Positions 1-10,415 of a stretch of 64,000 nucleotides of DNA are shown here, piece by piece. A program made the translations under genes and the position numbers. Location: assembly GCA_034509925.1 (NCBI GenBank), contig CM067527.1:157501-221500 (forward strand). The letters are read 5' to 3'. Every line of letters begins with the position of its first letter. Within the stretch, counting starts at the first letter, position 1. The notes beneath the pieces were generated by a model. The model was not told where the DNA came from. It did not search any database and saw only the letters and a list, made by a program, of their open reading frames with translations. This DNA is from Hirudinaria manillensis. Its lineage: Eukaryota > Annelida > Clitellata > Hirudinida > Hirudinidae.

Positions 1-408
1 AAACAGATGACGCTTACAGGTGTTTAAAGTCACTTTCACTCGTCTCGCGAACATCTGCCTTTTCTCAATATTTATTATTTATTATTTATTTGTTTATTTT
101 TTGTTTTTGTTATTATAATTTAATTAAAATGACAGAAATATCCAAAAATTAATGAAATTCCTACAATTGATGCCTGACATTCCTCTCCAAAGAATCACTG
201 ATTTTGAATGAAAGATGCAGACATCATTATCATCATCAATCACGTGTTCGATGAGTTATCCTCAAAATTCAGAAATAAAATTTTATTTTTATTTTTATTA
301 TTTTTATTTTTATTTTTATTATTTTTATTTTTCAGCTTTTTTGCGTAAAAATAAGCAACGCTCGTGAAATTAGCAGAAATTGGTGATCGGACGGTTTAAA
401 TTCACCTG

Positions 409-1178
409 GTGCTGATAATGATGATGTTGTGGATGGTGCTGATAACGATGATGTTGTGGATGGTGCTGATAATGATGATGTTGTGGATGGTGCTGATAAT
501 GATGATGTTGTGGATGGTGCTGATAATGATGATGTTGTGGATGGTGCTGATAATGATGATGTTGTGGATGGTGCTGATAATGATGATGTTGTGGATGGTG
601 CTGATAATGATGATGTTGTGGATGGTGCTGATAATGATGATGTTGTGGATGGTGCTGATAATGATGATGTTGTGGATGGTGCTGATAATGATGATGTTGT
701 GGATGGTGCTGATAATGATGATGTTGTGGATGGTGCTGATAATGATGATGTTGTGGATGGTGCTGATAATGATGATGTTGTGGATGGTGCTGATAATGAT
801 GATGTTGTGGATGGTGCTGATAATGATGATGTTGTGGATGGTGCTGATAATGATGATGTTGTGGATGGTGCTGATAATGATGATGTTGTGGATGGTGCTG
901 ATAATGATGATGTTGTGGATGGTGCTGATAATGATGATGTTGTGGATGGTGCTGATAATGATGATGTTGTGGATGGTGCTGATAATGATGATGTTGTGGA
1001 TGGTGCTGATAATGATGATGTTGTGGATGGTGCTGATAATGATGATGTTGTGGATGGTGCTGATAATGATGATGTTGTGGATGGTGCTGATAATGATGAT
1101 GTTGTGGATGGTGCTGATAATGATGATGTTGTGGATGGTGCTGATAATGATGATGTTGTGGATGGTGCTGATAATGAT
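409..1178. repeat. 27-bp minisatellite, about 28.5 copies
   Basis: The unit GTGCTGATAATGATGATG followed by TTGTGGATG repeats almost without change; one early copy has AACGATG in place of AATGATG. Because 27 is a multiple of three and the unit has no stop in several frames, it makes long open frames on both strands. Those frames would encode only period-9 low-complexity peptides and are not taken as genes. Confidence 0.95.
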
Positions 1179-1391
1179 CAACATGCCCTTCTTCATCGTG
1201 CGTGTTCCCCTCTCGTTTCTCATTAGACATTATAGTGACAAATGATCTTGAAAAGGATTGAAAGAACGAAACAGTGAATGAATGAATGAACGGCTTTAGT
1301 AAGCAGTGCTTACCAAAGTCGTTGGAACTTTTCATTTTCAACCTGATTCCCACTCGGTCTTCGAGACAACGCCTTTCCATAAATATCTTCT

Positions 1392-1485
1392 TCGTCATCA
1401 TCATCATCATCATCATCTTCGTCATCATCATCATCATCATCATCATCTTCGTCATCATCATCATCATCATCATCATCGTCATCAT
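1392..1485. repeat. Interrupted (CAT)n microsatellite
   Basis: Three runs of CAT repeats are separated by the same interruption, CTTCGT. The regular spacing shows that a longer unit of about 30 bp was itself amplified. Confidence 0.9.
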
Positions 1486-3528
1486 TGCGCCGTTCATTTT
1501 TATCTCGGATCAAGGCATGTCTTGAATCTGTGAAATTTCTCTTTCAATGAATTGTTCAATTATCGATGATATTTCAATAATTCGATTTTATTCTTCTTTT
1601 TTTTCATTAATTTTTTATTTTATTTTATTTAATCGGCATTTATTTCTGATTTTATTTATTTCTCATGTTCAGGAATGTCCACAAGCTTGAAATATTTGGA
1701 CTCATCAATTAACATGGTTTGTTCCACTTAAATATGTTATTTGTTAAAGTAATATTAAATATTAAAGATCATATTAATTCAAATAAATAATATGTTAATT
1801 AATTATTAAATAATTTTAAAATAAAATACTACTTGTAATTTACGATAAAATAATTGGCTATTTTTAAACATATATGTAACTAATAAATCATAATTATTTT
1901 ACCATAAATTATGATTTGTATGAAATAATTACTCCAACATAAATTATGATTCCTTCTTTGTGAAGATTTAAATTAAGACAGTCTGAATTTATCCCTTTAA
2001 GGACTCTCTTTCGGTATAAATTGGGTAAATTTTCTCAGACCTTTCGAACGTGGGTGGCTTTTTTTTTAAACTCTTTAGCGAGTAAATAAATTATTTTAAA
2101 AATATTTCTGATTATTCTTCAACTTTTTAACGTCCAATGAAATATTAAACTCTTAATTGAATCCATGTTATTGTAAAATTTTCTTCGTCTTTTGTGTTTA
2201 AAGATTGAAGCCATGTTTAAAAGCAGATTGAGATCAAAACAAGGCGTTGTTCACTTCTCTCTTTGATCGCTTATGTTATTTGCAAAGTTATTTTCTTGTG
2301 AACCAAGTATATTTCGACTGTAAATATAAACTGACTTTATTTATATAAACATTTTCTATGATAAACTTTGCAATGTTTTTAAAACATTTTGTCTATTATT
2401 ATCAATAAATATTATTAAATAAATATTTGGTGTTTAATAAAAATAATTAATTTTTGTCCTTTTATGTAAATAAATTCAATAATTTAAATAATAATAATAA
2501 TTTAAATTAGACTAAATTATAGCACCTACGTGTGCCATCTATCGAACAAATTATCAAAGATCTTTTTAGAACTTAAAACTGAAATCTTAACTTTTAAATA
2601 TATTTTTATAACTTTAAAAAAGAATTGTATTTAAAATAAAACACGTTTGGCTGATAAACATTGTGAAGTTTATATCCATAATGAATATCCGATATATATC
2701 TGATATTTTTAACTAATATTTTGATATTTTCAAAATGATTTTTAAATATTTATTTTTAATAAAAAGATTAATTAATTAATTTAATTATTTAATTATTTAT
2801 TTATTCAATAAACTGCTTCAGTGCATCCGAAAATAATCTAAAGTTATCTGGTTTGATGATTAATTGGTTTATTTTTTACCAACGATAAAACGATAAATCA
2901 ATTTTATTGATTATAATATATTTAATAATCCTATTTTATCAATTTATAATTATAAATTATTTTAATAAACCCTTTTAGTTTATTTATAATATTTAATACG
3001 TTAAATGCCATTTAATTCAATTTCATTGTTCATCAATTCATTCATTCATTCATTCGTTCGTTCATATTTCTGCTGGTCTTTTCAATTAAAATTACATTTA
3101 ATAATAAATTCTAATTAATTTGAAACAAATGCTTTGCTACATAAACAGGGCAGAGAGCAAAACAAGTGACAATACCTAAACAAAAACAACGACGATATTA
3201 TTGACAAATAATAATAATTATTATAATATAATAATTATATAATAATAATAATAATTATATAATAATAATAATTATATAATAATAATTATAATGTAATAAT
3301 TATTATTACTAATTATTATTATTTATTATTATTATTATAAAAATAATTATAAATGGATGATAAAACATAGATCACAAACAGTTTTAGCAGTATTCAGAAC
3401 ATTTACAAATAAATATCGGAGACATATCAAAAAAATAACGAAAATACCAATTTTTCCGAAAATCCGATATTTTCCCTCAATGAATATTTTATAAATCAAT
3501 ATTGAAATATTTTAAATAATATTTTTTG

Positions 3529-3604
3529 TTTAATATTAACTTATTGGTTTAATATTAACTTATTGGTTTAATATTAACTTATTGGTTTAATATTAACTTA
3601 TCGA
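3529..3604. repeat. 19-bp tandem repeat, 4 copies
   Basis: The unit TTTAATATTAACTTATTGG occurs four times in a row, the last copy ending TTATCGA. It lies about 160 bp upstream of the TATA box of antistasin-type gene 1. Confidence 0.85.
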
Positions 3605-3761
3605 TTTAATAATATTATCTGCCTTGTGGCATTTAGAAATAATTAACCGAAAAACTAGACATTTAAGACGCTTTTTGACATTAAAAATGTTAAAGTTTGA
3701 AGATCATTATCATGGCAGGTGATTTCTGACATTCAATCGTTGAATTGATTTTCAAATTTCT

Positions 3762-3769
3762 TATAAAAG
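3762..3769 (+). promoter_or_regulatory. TATA box of antistasin-type gene 1
   Basis: TATAAAAG is followed about 37 bp later by a CAG/GTGAGT splice donor (intron starts at 3807), which gives a short non-coding first exon at roughly 3790-3806. The next acceptor is at 4381, just before the start codon. The box itself is clear; the exact transcription start is inferred. Confidence 0.6.
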
Positions 3770-4122
3770 GCAGACAACAATACTGCAACAACCACTCTGT
3801 CTTCAGGTGAGTATTTTATTCATAATTTTGTAATTATTAAATTATTAAGTTATTATTATTATTTTATTCATTTTTGTGTGTTTATTACGATATATTAATA
3901 TGTTATTATAATATTAAATATAATATAATGTGTTGTAATGTTACAGTTAATATAAAATAATTTAATAATAAATTTAATATTAACGACTTAAATTCACAAT
4001 TCAACGAAATTGTGACGATTTAACAACAAAAATAATTTTAATCGGTCATATTTTAGCAAAAACCATTTTCCTAAATTGAGGACATTTTAAAATGCATTTC
4101 TTATTTAATACAACAATTGCAT

Positions 4123-4213
4123 TGTGATGTTGTGTGTGTTGTTGTGTGTGATGTTGTGTGTGTTGTTGTGTGTGTTGTGGTGTGTGTTGTTGTGTGTGAT
4201 GTTGTGTGTGTTG
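4123..4213. repeat. TG/TTG-rich microsatellite in intron 1
   Basis: GTTGTGTGTG and GATGTTGTGTGTG motifs alternate through the 5' UTR intron of antistasin-type gene 1. Confidence 0.8.
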
Positions 4214-4389
4214 TCAGCTTGCTAATAATAATAAACCATGACAGAAGTTGTTCCGATGGTTTATGAGTAATTATTTATTAAATAATTATTTATTAAATCG
4301 ATAATTTAATAATTAGGATAATAATTTTAAAGTATTATTAAAATTTTAGTTTTTAAAATATTTAATTTGATAATAATTCAGGATTCAAA

Positions 4390-6322
4390 ATGAGGAGAGA
4401 AATTATTGGCTGCTGTTTGGTGCTCACGATTTTCGTGACTTTTTCGTGTAAGAATAAATTGTTAACATAAGAATAATATAATAAATTAATAAATTATTTA
4501 TTTTATTTAATAAATATATAATATAATAACAATTATAAATATATAATATAATAATAACAAATATTTTAATAAATAATTAGAATACAAAATAAATCAAATG
4601 GTTATAATATATATAATAATATATAATACATATAATAATGACTCAAAATAATTATTAAAAATTATAATTAAATTATTTGTTCGCAGGTTGCGAAAGCAAA
4701 TGTTCGGTCAGGAATTGGTTTTTGTTTACTTTAAAATGTTTACGAAACCAAATAAATATTTAATATTTTAAATATTTAAATAATTATTTAATATTTTAAA
4801 TATTTAAATATTTTCTAATATTTTAAATATTTAAATATGTATTATTTAATATTAAATATTTAAATAATTATTTAATATTTTAAATATTTAAATATTTTTT
4901 AATGTTTTAAATATTTAAATATGTATTATTTAATATTAAATATTTAAATAATTATTTTATATTTTAAATATTTAAATATTTTTTAATGTTTTAAATGTGT
5001 ATTACATTTTAAACAGGGTCGTTTCTGTCCCCATTTTCTCGACTGCAATTCATTGACAGGATCCTGCAGTAATTTTAATATTAATTTTTATTCATTAATC
5101 TGGTTTTATTAATTAAAACGTAAAATAAAGAATAAATATTATAAATATAATATGATATGTGTGTGTTAATTATAAATATAATTTATAAAATATTATAAAT
5201 ATAATATGTTATGTGTGTGTGTGTGTTGTTAATTGTATTTAAAGTCATAAATTTAATAAGCCTGCAGAAGGGAGGTGTGCAAAATGTCTTGCGAACATGG
5301 ATTCAAAAGGGTCAACGGTTGCGAAGTTTGTCAATGCAATGAGGGAGCACGTGAGTAATTATTCATTAAATTAAAATTAAAATTATTCATTAATTTATAA
5401 TTATAATTTTAATTTAACTTTATATTAATAAAATCGTAATATGAATCTGACAACTTAAGCTTTCATGTCATCACCGGTCTGCCAACCTGTTCATTGCGAA
5501 AAGTTATGTCCATTTGGATTAAAAAAGGTCGACGGGTGCGAAGTTTGTGAATGCATTGAGGGAGCACGTGAGTAATTATTCATTAGATTATAATTATAAT
5601 TATTCATTAATTTATAATTATAATTATTCATTAATTTATAATTATAATTATTCATTAATTTATAATTATAATTTTAATTTAACTTTATAATAATTAAATC
5701 GTAATATGAATCTGACAACTTAAGGTTTCCTGGCACCGGTCTGCCGACCTGTTCATTGCGAAACGTTTTGTCCATTTGGATTCAAAAGGGTCAACGGGTG
5801 CGAAGTTTGTGAATGCATTGAGGGAGCACGTGAGTAATTATTCATCAGATTATAATTATAATTATTCATTAATTTATAATTATAATTTAACTTTATATTA
5901 ATAAAATCGTAATATGAATCTGACAACTTAAGATTTCATGTCATCACCGTTCTGTCAACCTGTTCGTTGCGAAAAGTTATGTCCATTTGGATTTAAACTC
6001 ATCCACGGTTGCAAAGTTTGTGAATGCATTGAAAAACCACGTAAGGAATTTGTTTTTAAATTTTCCTTGGGTTTTTTTTCTATTTTATTAAATAAATTTA
6101 TTAATTTTTTTTAATCAGCTTGCAAAAGAATGGAATGCTTGAGACATTGTGAATTCGGGTTTAAAAAGTTCAACGGGTGCGAAACATGCTCTTGCAATGA
6201 GAACCCAGGTGGTGTGAAATTATTGATTAATTAGTTTTTATTAAATTGAAATTAATTCATGAAATTAATAAAATTTGATTTAACTTAATTTATTAATATT
6301 TTTCTTAATAGCTGCAAAATAG
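4390..6322 (+). CDS. Secreted antistasin-type protease inhibitor, 5 domains (gene 1)
   Basis: Predicted coding exons are 4390-4447, 4687-4706, 5017-5068, 5261-5350, 5460-5567, 5725-5829, 5933-6040, 6119-6208 and 6312-6322. They join in frame to 213 residues. Exon 1 encodes a signal peptide (MRREIIGCCLVLTIFVTFS). Exons 2-3 encode a short Cys module with DCNSLTGSC. The next five exons each encode one six-Cys antistasin-type domain (CxxxxCxxxC-E-x-GFK...GCxxCxC), and each sits between phase-1 introns. The last exon adds only Ala-Lys-stop. Antistasin-family domains inhibit serine proteases such as factor Xa and trypsin; the target here is unknown. Domains 2-4 and their introns are near-copies, pointing to recent exon duplication. 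An AATAAA lies at 6410-6415. The family call is strong; exons 2-3 rest on phase and on the match to gene 2. Confidence 0.85.
4738..4998. repeat. AT-only imperfect tandem with palindromic units
   Basis: AAATATTTAAATA and AATTATTTAATATT segments recur with a period of about 85-115 bp between the short Cys-module exons of gene 1. Each unit is close to self-complementary. It looks like local slippage within an intron. Confidence 0.7.
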
Positions 6323-6901
6323 AAATGGATGCAAAAGAAACTGAATTCACGATGAAATCAGAAAACCTTTGCCATGAAAACTGAACTTCAACTAATAGCT
6401 TTGCAATTGAATAAATTCAACCGTAAAAACACTAATTTATTGCATTTTATCGCCAAATTAAATTTATTTCTCGTAATTTCAACTCAATAAAACTGCCAAC
6501 AACAACAACAACAACATCAAATATTTTTTATTTCAAACTTTCGACGTCTTCAAACAAATAAAAAAAAAAACTGTTCTCCAATAAACCAACTGCCACTAAT
6601 ACGTTCTTATTGTTAGCACTTTAAATTTAAAATGGCGGAGTAATTTATTAATAAACAGATTAATAATAAATAATTAATTAATTAATCTAAAGAATAATAA
6701 TTAATAAGTTAATTATAATAACTTATATCGAATAATGATTTACAATGGAAACAGTGTTTGAAAGTTTTGAATTTTTAAACTACATTATGTTGAATATTAT
6801 ATTATTATATTTTAAATATTATATAATTATATTTTAAATACATTATGTTATATAATTATATTTTAAATACATTATATTATTATTATTATTATTATTATAT
6901 A
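6323..6901. other. 3' UTR of gene 1 and AT-rich spacer
   Basis: It holds the poly(A) signal AATAAA at 6410-6415 and then low-complexity AT sequence. Near 6780-6885 a degenerate tandem of TTTTAAATACATTATATTAT-like units forms the pre-insertion site of the LINE. No coding sequence is seen. Confidence 0.6.
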
Positions 6902-8434
6902 TAAGGCACGGGCGAACCCCTCGCCTGAACAAAAACATAAAACTTTCAACAAAAACTAACAAATTATGTACATCGCTCTCTAACAAATCAAATATTTACA
7001 ATCTCCGAAGTGGTCGAAGCGAACCCCTCGCCTAACACAAATTACTTAAGTAAACAAAAAGCAAAACCCTCCACATATCAAACAAACAATAAAACAACCA
7101 GTCACAACAAATATTTACAATCCCCAAAAAAATCATCCAATAACATTTTGAAGATGTCCAGGTTTGGAGCACCGACAACCGACCGAGGAAGATCATTCCA
7201 CTCTTGGACAACTCTATTGCTGAAAAAAAACTTCCTCAAATCCCTGTGAGCAATGTTTGTTGATAGTTTCCAATCATGGCCCCTCGTTCTCTCCTCTGGG
7301 CAAAACATAAGCCTAGGGCATAGGAATTCTGGAGCAGTTCCTCTGATGATATTGAACATCAATATCAAATCAGCCCTTTTTCGTCTATACACCAGGGAGG
7401 GCAGTTTCAAAATTTTTAATCTATCAGTATATTCTAAGTCTTTGCATGAATTGCACATATGGGTGAATCTATGCTGCACACTTTCTAAAGTATCCACCAG
7501 GCCCTTTCTGTATGGATTCCATACCTGCACAGCATATTCCAGATGTGATCTCACTAGGGCCTTGTATACTGAAACCAAAGCATCTTCTGACAGATGCTTG
7601 AAGTTTCTATAAATGACTCCCAACATCTGGTTAGCCCTATTGACTCTCTGCAAGATATGCTCCTTAAATCCCAGTTTCGAGTCCAAGATGATTCCAAGAT
7701 CTGATATTTTGTCTACCTTGGGTATCAAGTGAAGAGTTCCCTCTGTGTCTGTTACTGTGTACTCGTAATCTGCCTGGTGAGTTCCAAATTTCATACAGCA
7801 GCATTTATCCCAGTTGACTTTCATGCCCCACACATTATACCAATTGATGACCCTGCTTATATCATTTTGCAATAGATAACTGTCTCCTGGTCCCAGCATT
7901 TTATAAATTTTAGCATCGTCTGCAAACAAAAAGATGTTGCTACAGACATTGTATATGTCATTAATGTAAATGATAAAGAGAACTGGCCCCAGGACACTGC
8001 CCTGCGGCACACCACTGGTAACTGGGTATAATTCAGAGGAAGCTCCATTCACCACAACCCTAAATGATCTCTGTGTTAAATAATTTTTAATCCACTGAAT
8101 CAAAGCCGGGTGAACTCCATATCTTTCCAATTTGAACAACAACTTGCAATGTGATATCTTGTCAAAGGCCTTCTCCAAATCAGTGTACACTACATCTATT
8201 TCAGTGCCTTTATCAACAGCTTCAGTAACAACATCCAAAAATCTTAGTAACTGCAATGTAGTTGATCGGCCCGGAATGAAACCAAACTGGCCCGGACAGA
8301 ACAACCCATTACTCAGAAAGTAATCCATTAAGTGATCCTTGATGAGGGACTCTAGAATTTTACAACAAATTGAGGTCAAGGCGATTGGTCTGTAATTTCT
8401 TACATCATTTTTGTACCCCTTCTTGTGTAGGGGG
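6902..8434 (-). mobile_element. 5'-truncated non-LTR retrotransposon (LINE)
   Basis: The element runs on the minus strand from about 8434 down to about 6902. Only the 3' half is present: most of a reverse transcriptase frame, a 3' UTR of about 200 bp, and a 3' tail of (AAT)n seen on the plus strand as (ATT)n at about 6880-6900. Its upstream flank (8436-8470) repeats AT sequence found next to the tail, so a target duplication is likely, but the site was already a tandem repeat and its length cannot be fixed. No endonuclease or ORF1 is present, so this copy cannot move by itself. Confidence 0.85.
7102..8434 (-). pseudogene. LINE reverse transcriptase, 5'-truncated
   Basis: The frame is open from the truncation point to a normal C-terminal stop (about 443 codons). 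It begins inside the conserved RT start block (LHKKGYKNDVRNYRPIALT). It then has CPGQFGFIPGRSTTLQL, a catalytic-region TDLEKAFD, SGVPQGSVLGPVLF, and the FADD active-site box (LFADDAKIY), ending with the thumb and C-terminal region (SHLEYAVQVWNP). These are hallmarks of CR1/Jockey-group LINE reverse transcriptases; I cannot name the clade by eye. No frameshift or internal stop is visible, so the insertion is probably young. It lacks its natural start and the endonuclease half. Confidence 0.9.
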
Positions 8435-8580
8435 TAATTATATAATTATATTTTAAATACATTATATTATATAATTATATTTAACTTCCAATTTATTTCC
8501 ATATTTCAAATTATTTCGTGACTTTTTAGTTAGACCTAAATTGAGGACCTGTTTTGTTACAATAAGTCATTGTTGTTGTT

Positions 8581-8611
<31 letters not shown>

Positions 8612-10090
8612 TTGTTGACATTAAATGATGGTTATTAACGTGTCGTGTGTGGTTCAAACTGACATCATCAAAACTAGGAATTAAAAATTTAATATTAATA
8701 ATAAATGTAATAAATACAATAAATATAATAAATACAATAAATATAATAAATACAATAAATGTAATAAATACAATAAATTCATAATGTTTTAAATTTAAAT
8801 TTACTTAAATTCTTAACGTTGTCCTATTTCTGTCGAAAACTATTTAATTATGCCAAATCAGGGAGAAAATATAAATAGAATAAATTAAATTAAAAAAATA
8901 AATAAAAATAAAATTTTTAAAATAAAAAACAAGATATATTTAAAAAGCAGGTGTTTTTGACGTATTTGTAAATGAATTGAAATTCCATCAGTTGTTGAGA
9001 TGACGTCATCAACTTCATATGTAGCCAACAAATCTCAGTGTAATAATTAATTTAAATTATTAAGCTTAATACATCATTATATTATATTATATTATATTAT
9101 ATTATATTATATTATATTATATTATATTATATTATATTATATTATATTATATTATATTATATTATATTATATTATATTATATTATATTATATTATATTAT
9201 ATTATATTATATTATATTATATTATATTATATTATATTATATTATATTATATTATATATATTATATTATATTATATTGTATTATATTATATTATATTATA
9301 TTATATTATATTATATTATATTAGATTATATTATATTATATTATATTATATTATATTATATTATATTATATTATATTATATTATATTATATTATATTATA
9401 TTATATTATATTATATTATATTATATTATATTATATTATATCATTATTTTTATGCTATTTTATATTATAATAACAAATATTAAAACTATATTATTAAAAT
9501 ATCACCAACAATTAATATAATTAATAAAGTCAATATCATAATCATTATTACATGTAGCACAATTATATCAAAATATCATTTATGTCAAAATTAATTAATT
9601 ACTATTATTACTATTAATGTTATTATTGTCATTATTATTGTTACTGTTAATGTTATTATTACTATTATTGTTATTATTGGTATTATTAATGTTATTATTG
9701 TTATTATTATTGTTATTGTTGTTATTATTAATGTTATTATTACTATTGTATTATTGTATTATTAAATTATTACTATTAATGTTATTATTAAATTAACATT
9801 CATAAGTTCCAGAAAATTAATTCATTTGTAATAAACGAGATTAGATTTGGATTTTAAATTATTAAAAACTTAAAAATAATATTTTAGCATCAACTTTTGG
9901 AATTAATTTTCACTGCGAATGTGTAATAAATACTGATTTAAAATCACCACCACCACCACCACCACCACCACCACCACCACTACCATCATCACTACCACCA
10001 CCACGTTTTAATAAACAATGATTTAAATAATTAATGACTTAAATAAAGATGTAAAATGCTACATGAATCACAGAAAATTAAAATTTTCAA
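8435..10090. other. Repeat-rich spacer
   Basis: No gene is supported. It holds a (TTG)n run at 8572-8620, an AATACAATAAATATAATAA tandem at 8700-8785, a long ATTAT pentamer array, ATT-type trinucleotide variants at 9600-9790, and a (CCA)n run at 9944-9980 with an imperfect extension to about 10004. Confidence 0.7.
9072..9441. repeat. (ATTAT)n pentanucleotide array, about 74 copies
   Basis: The ATTAT unit repeats over about 370 bp with only three visible interruptions: a TATATATA slip near 9253, a G near 9277, and TTAGAT near 9322. Open frames across it are artefacts. Confidence 0.95.
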
Positions 10091-10201
10091 GCAATCAATC
10101 ACCTCTCAGGTGAGTCTGGGATGGAGTAAATAAATACAGGTGACCCTGCATGGGATTCACCATTCTTCCTTGTGAGAGGTGAAGTTAGCTTATTTAAACG
10201 T

Positions 10202-10371
10202 AAATAATAAATAATTCTTAAAATGAATTTATAATTAATTTTATAAATAATTCTTAAAATGAATTTATAATTAATTTTATAAATAATTCTTAAAGTGAAT
10301 TTATAATTAATTTTATAAATAATTCTTAAAGTGAATTTATAATTAATTTTATAAATAATTCTTAAAATGAA
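10202..10371. repeat. 36-bp tandem repeat, about 4.7 copies
   Basis: The unit starts AAATAATTCTTAAA(A/G)TGAA and ends TTTATAATTAATTTTAT. It lies immediately upstream of the coding start of antistasin-type gene 2, in what is probably its 5' UTR intron (donor CTCAG/GTGAGT at 10110, acceptor TTTAG at 10407). Confidence 0.85.
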
Positions 10372-10415
10372 TTTTACAATTAACTTTGTTAATAAACAAC
10401 AATTTAGGTCGCAGA

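Larger units (their letters stand above)
1..3760. other. Non-coding, AT-rich and repeat-rich region
   Basis: No gene is supported here. The only long open frames (about 370-1500, on both strands) are by-products of the 27-bp minisatellite and the CAT trinucleotide run. The rest is AT-rich DNA with short direct repeats: TTTTATTT-type runs near 280-330, AATAAT-type runs at 3205-3350, and a 19-bp tandem at 3529-3604. It ends at the TATA box of the first antistasin-type gene. Confidence 0.7.

Noticed and set aside
370..1497. A 375-residue histidine-rich open frame on the minus strand.
   Set aside because: It exists only because the 27-bp unit is a multiple of three without stops. It has no family resemblance and runs on into the CAT microsatellite.
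9276..9470. A YYIIL repeat membrane peptide.
   Set aside because: It is the ATTAT pentamer array translated.
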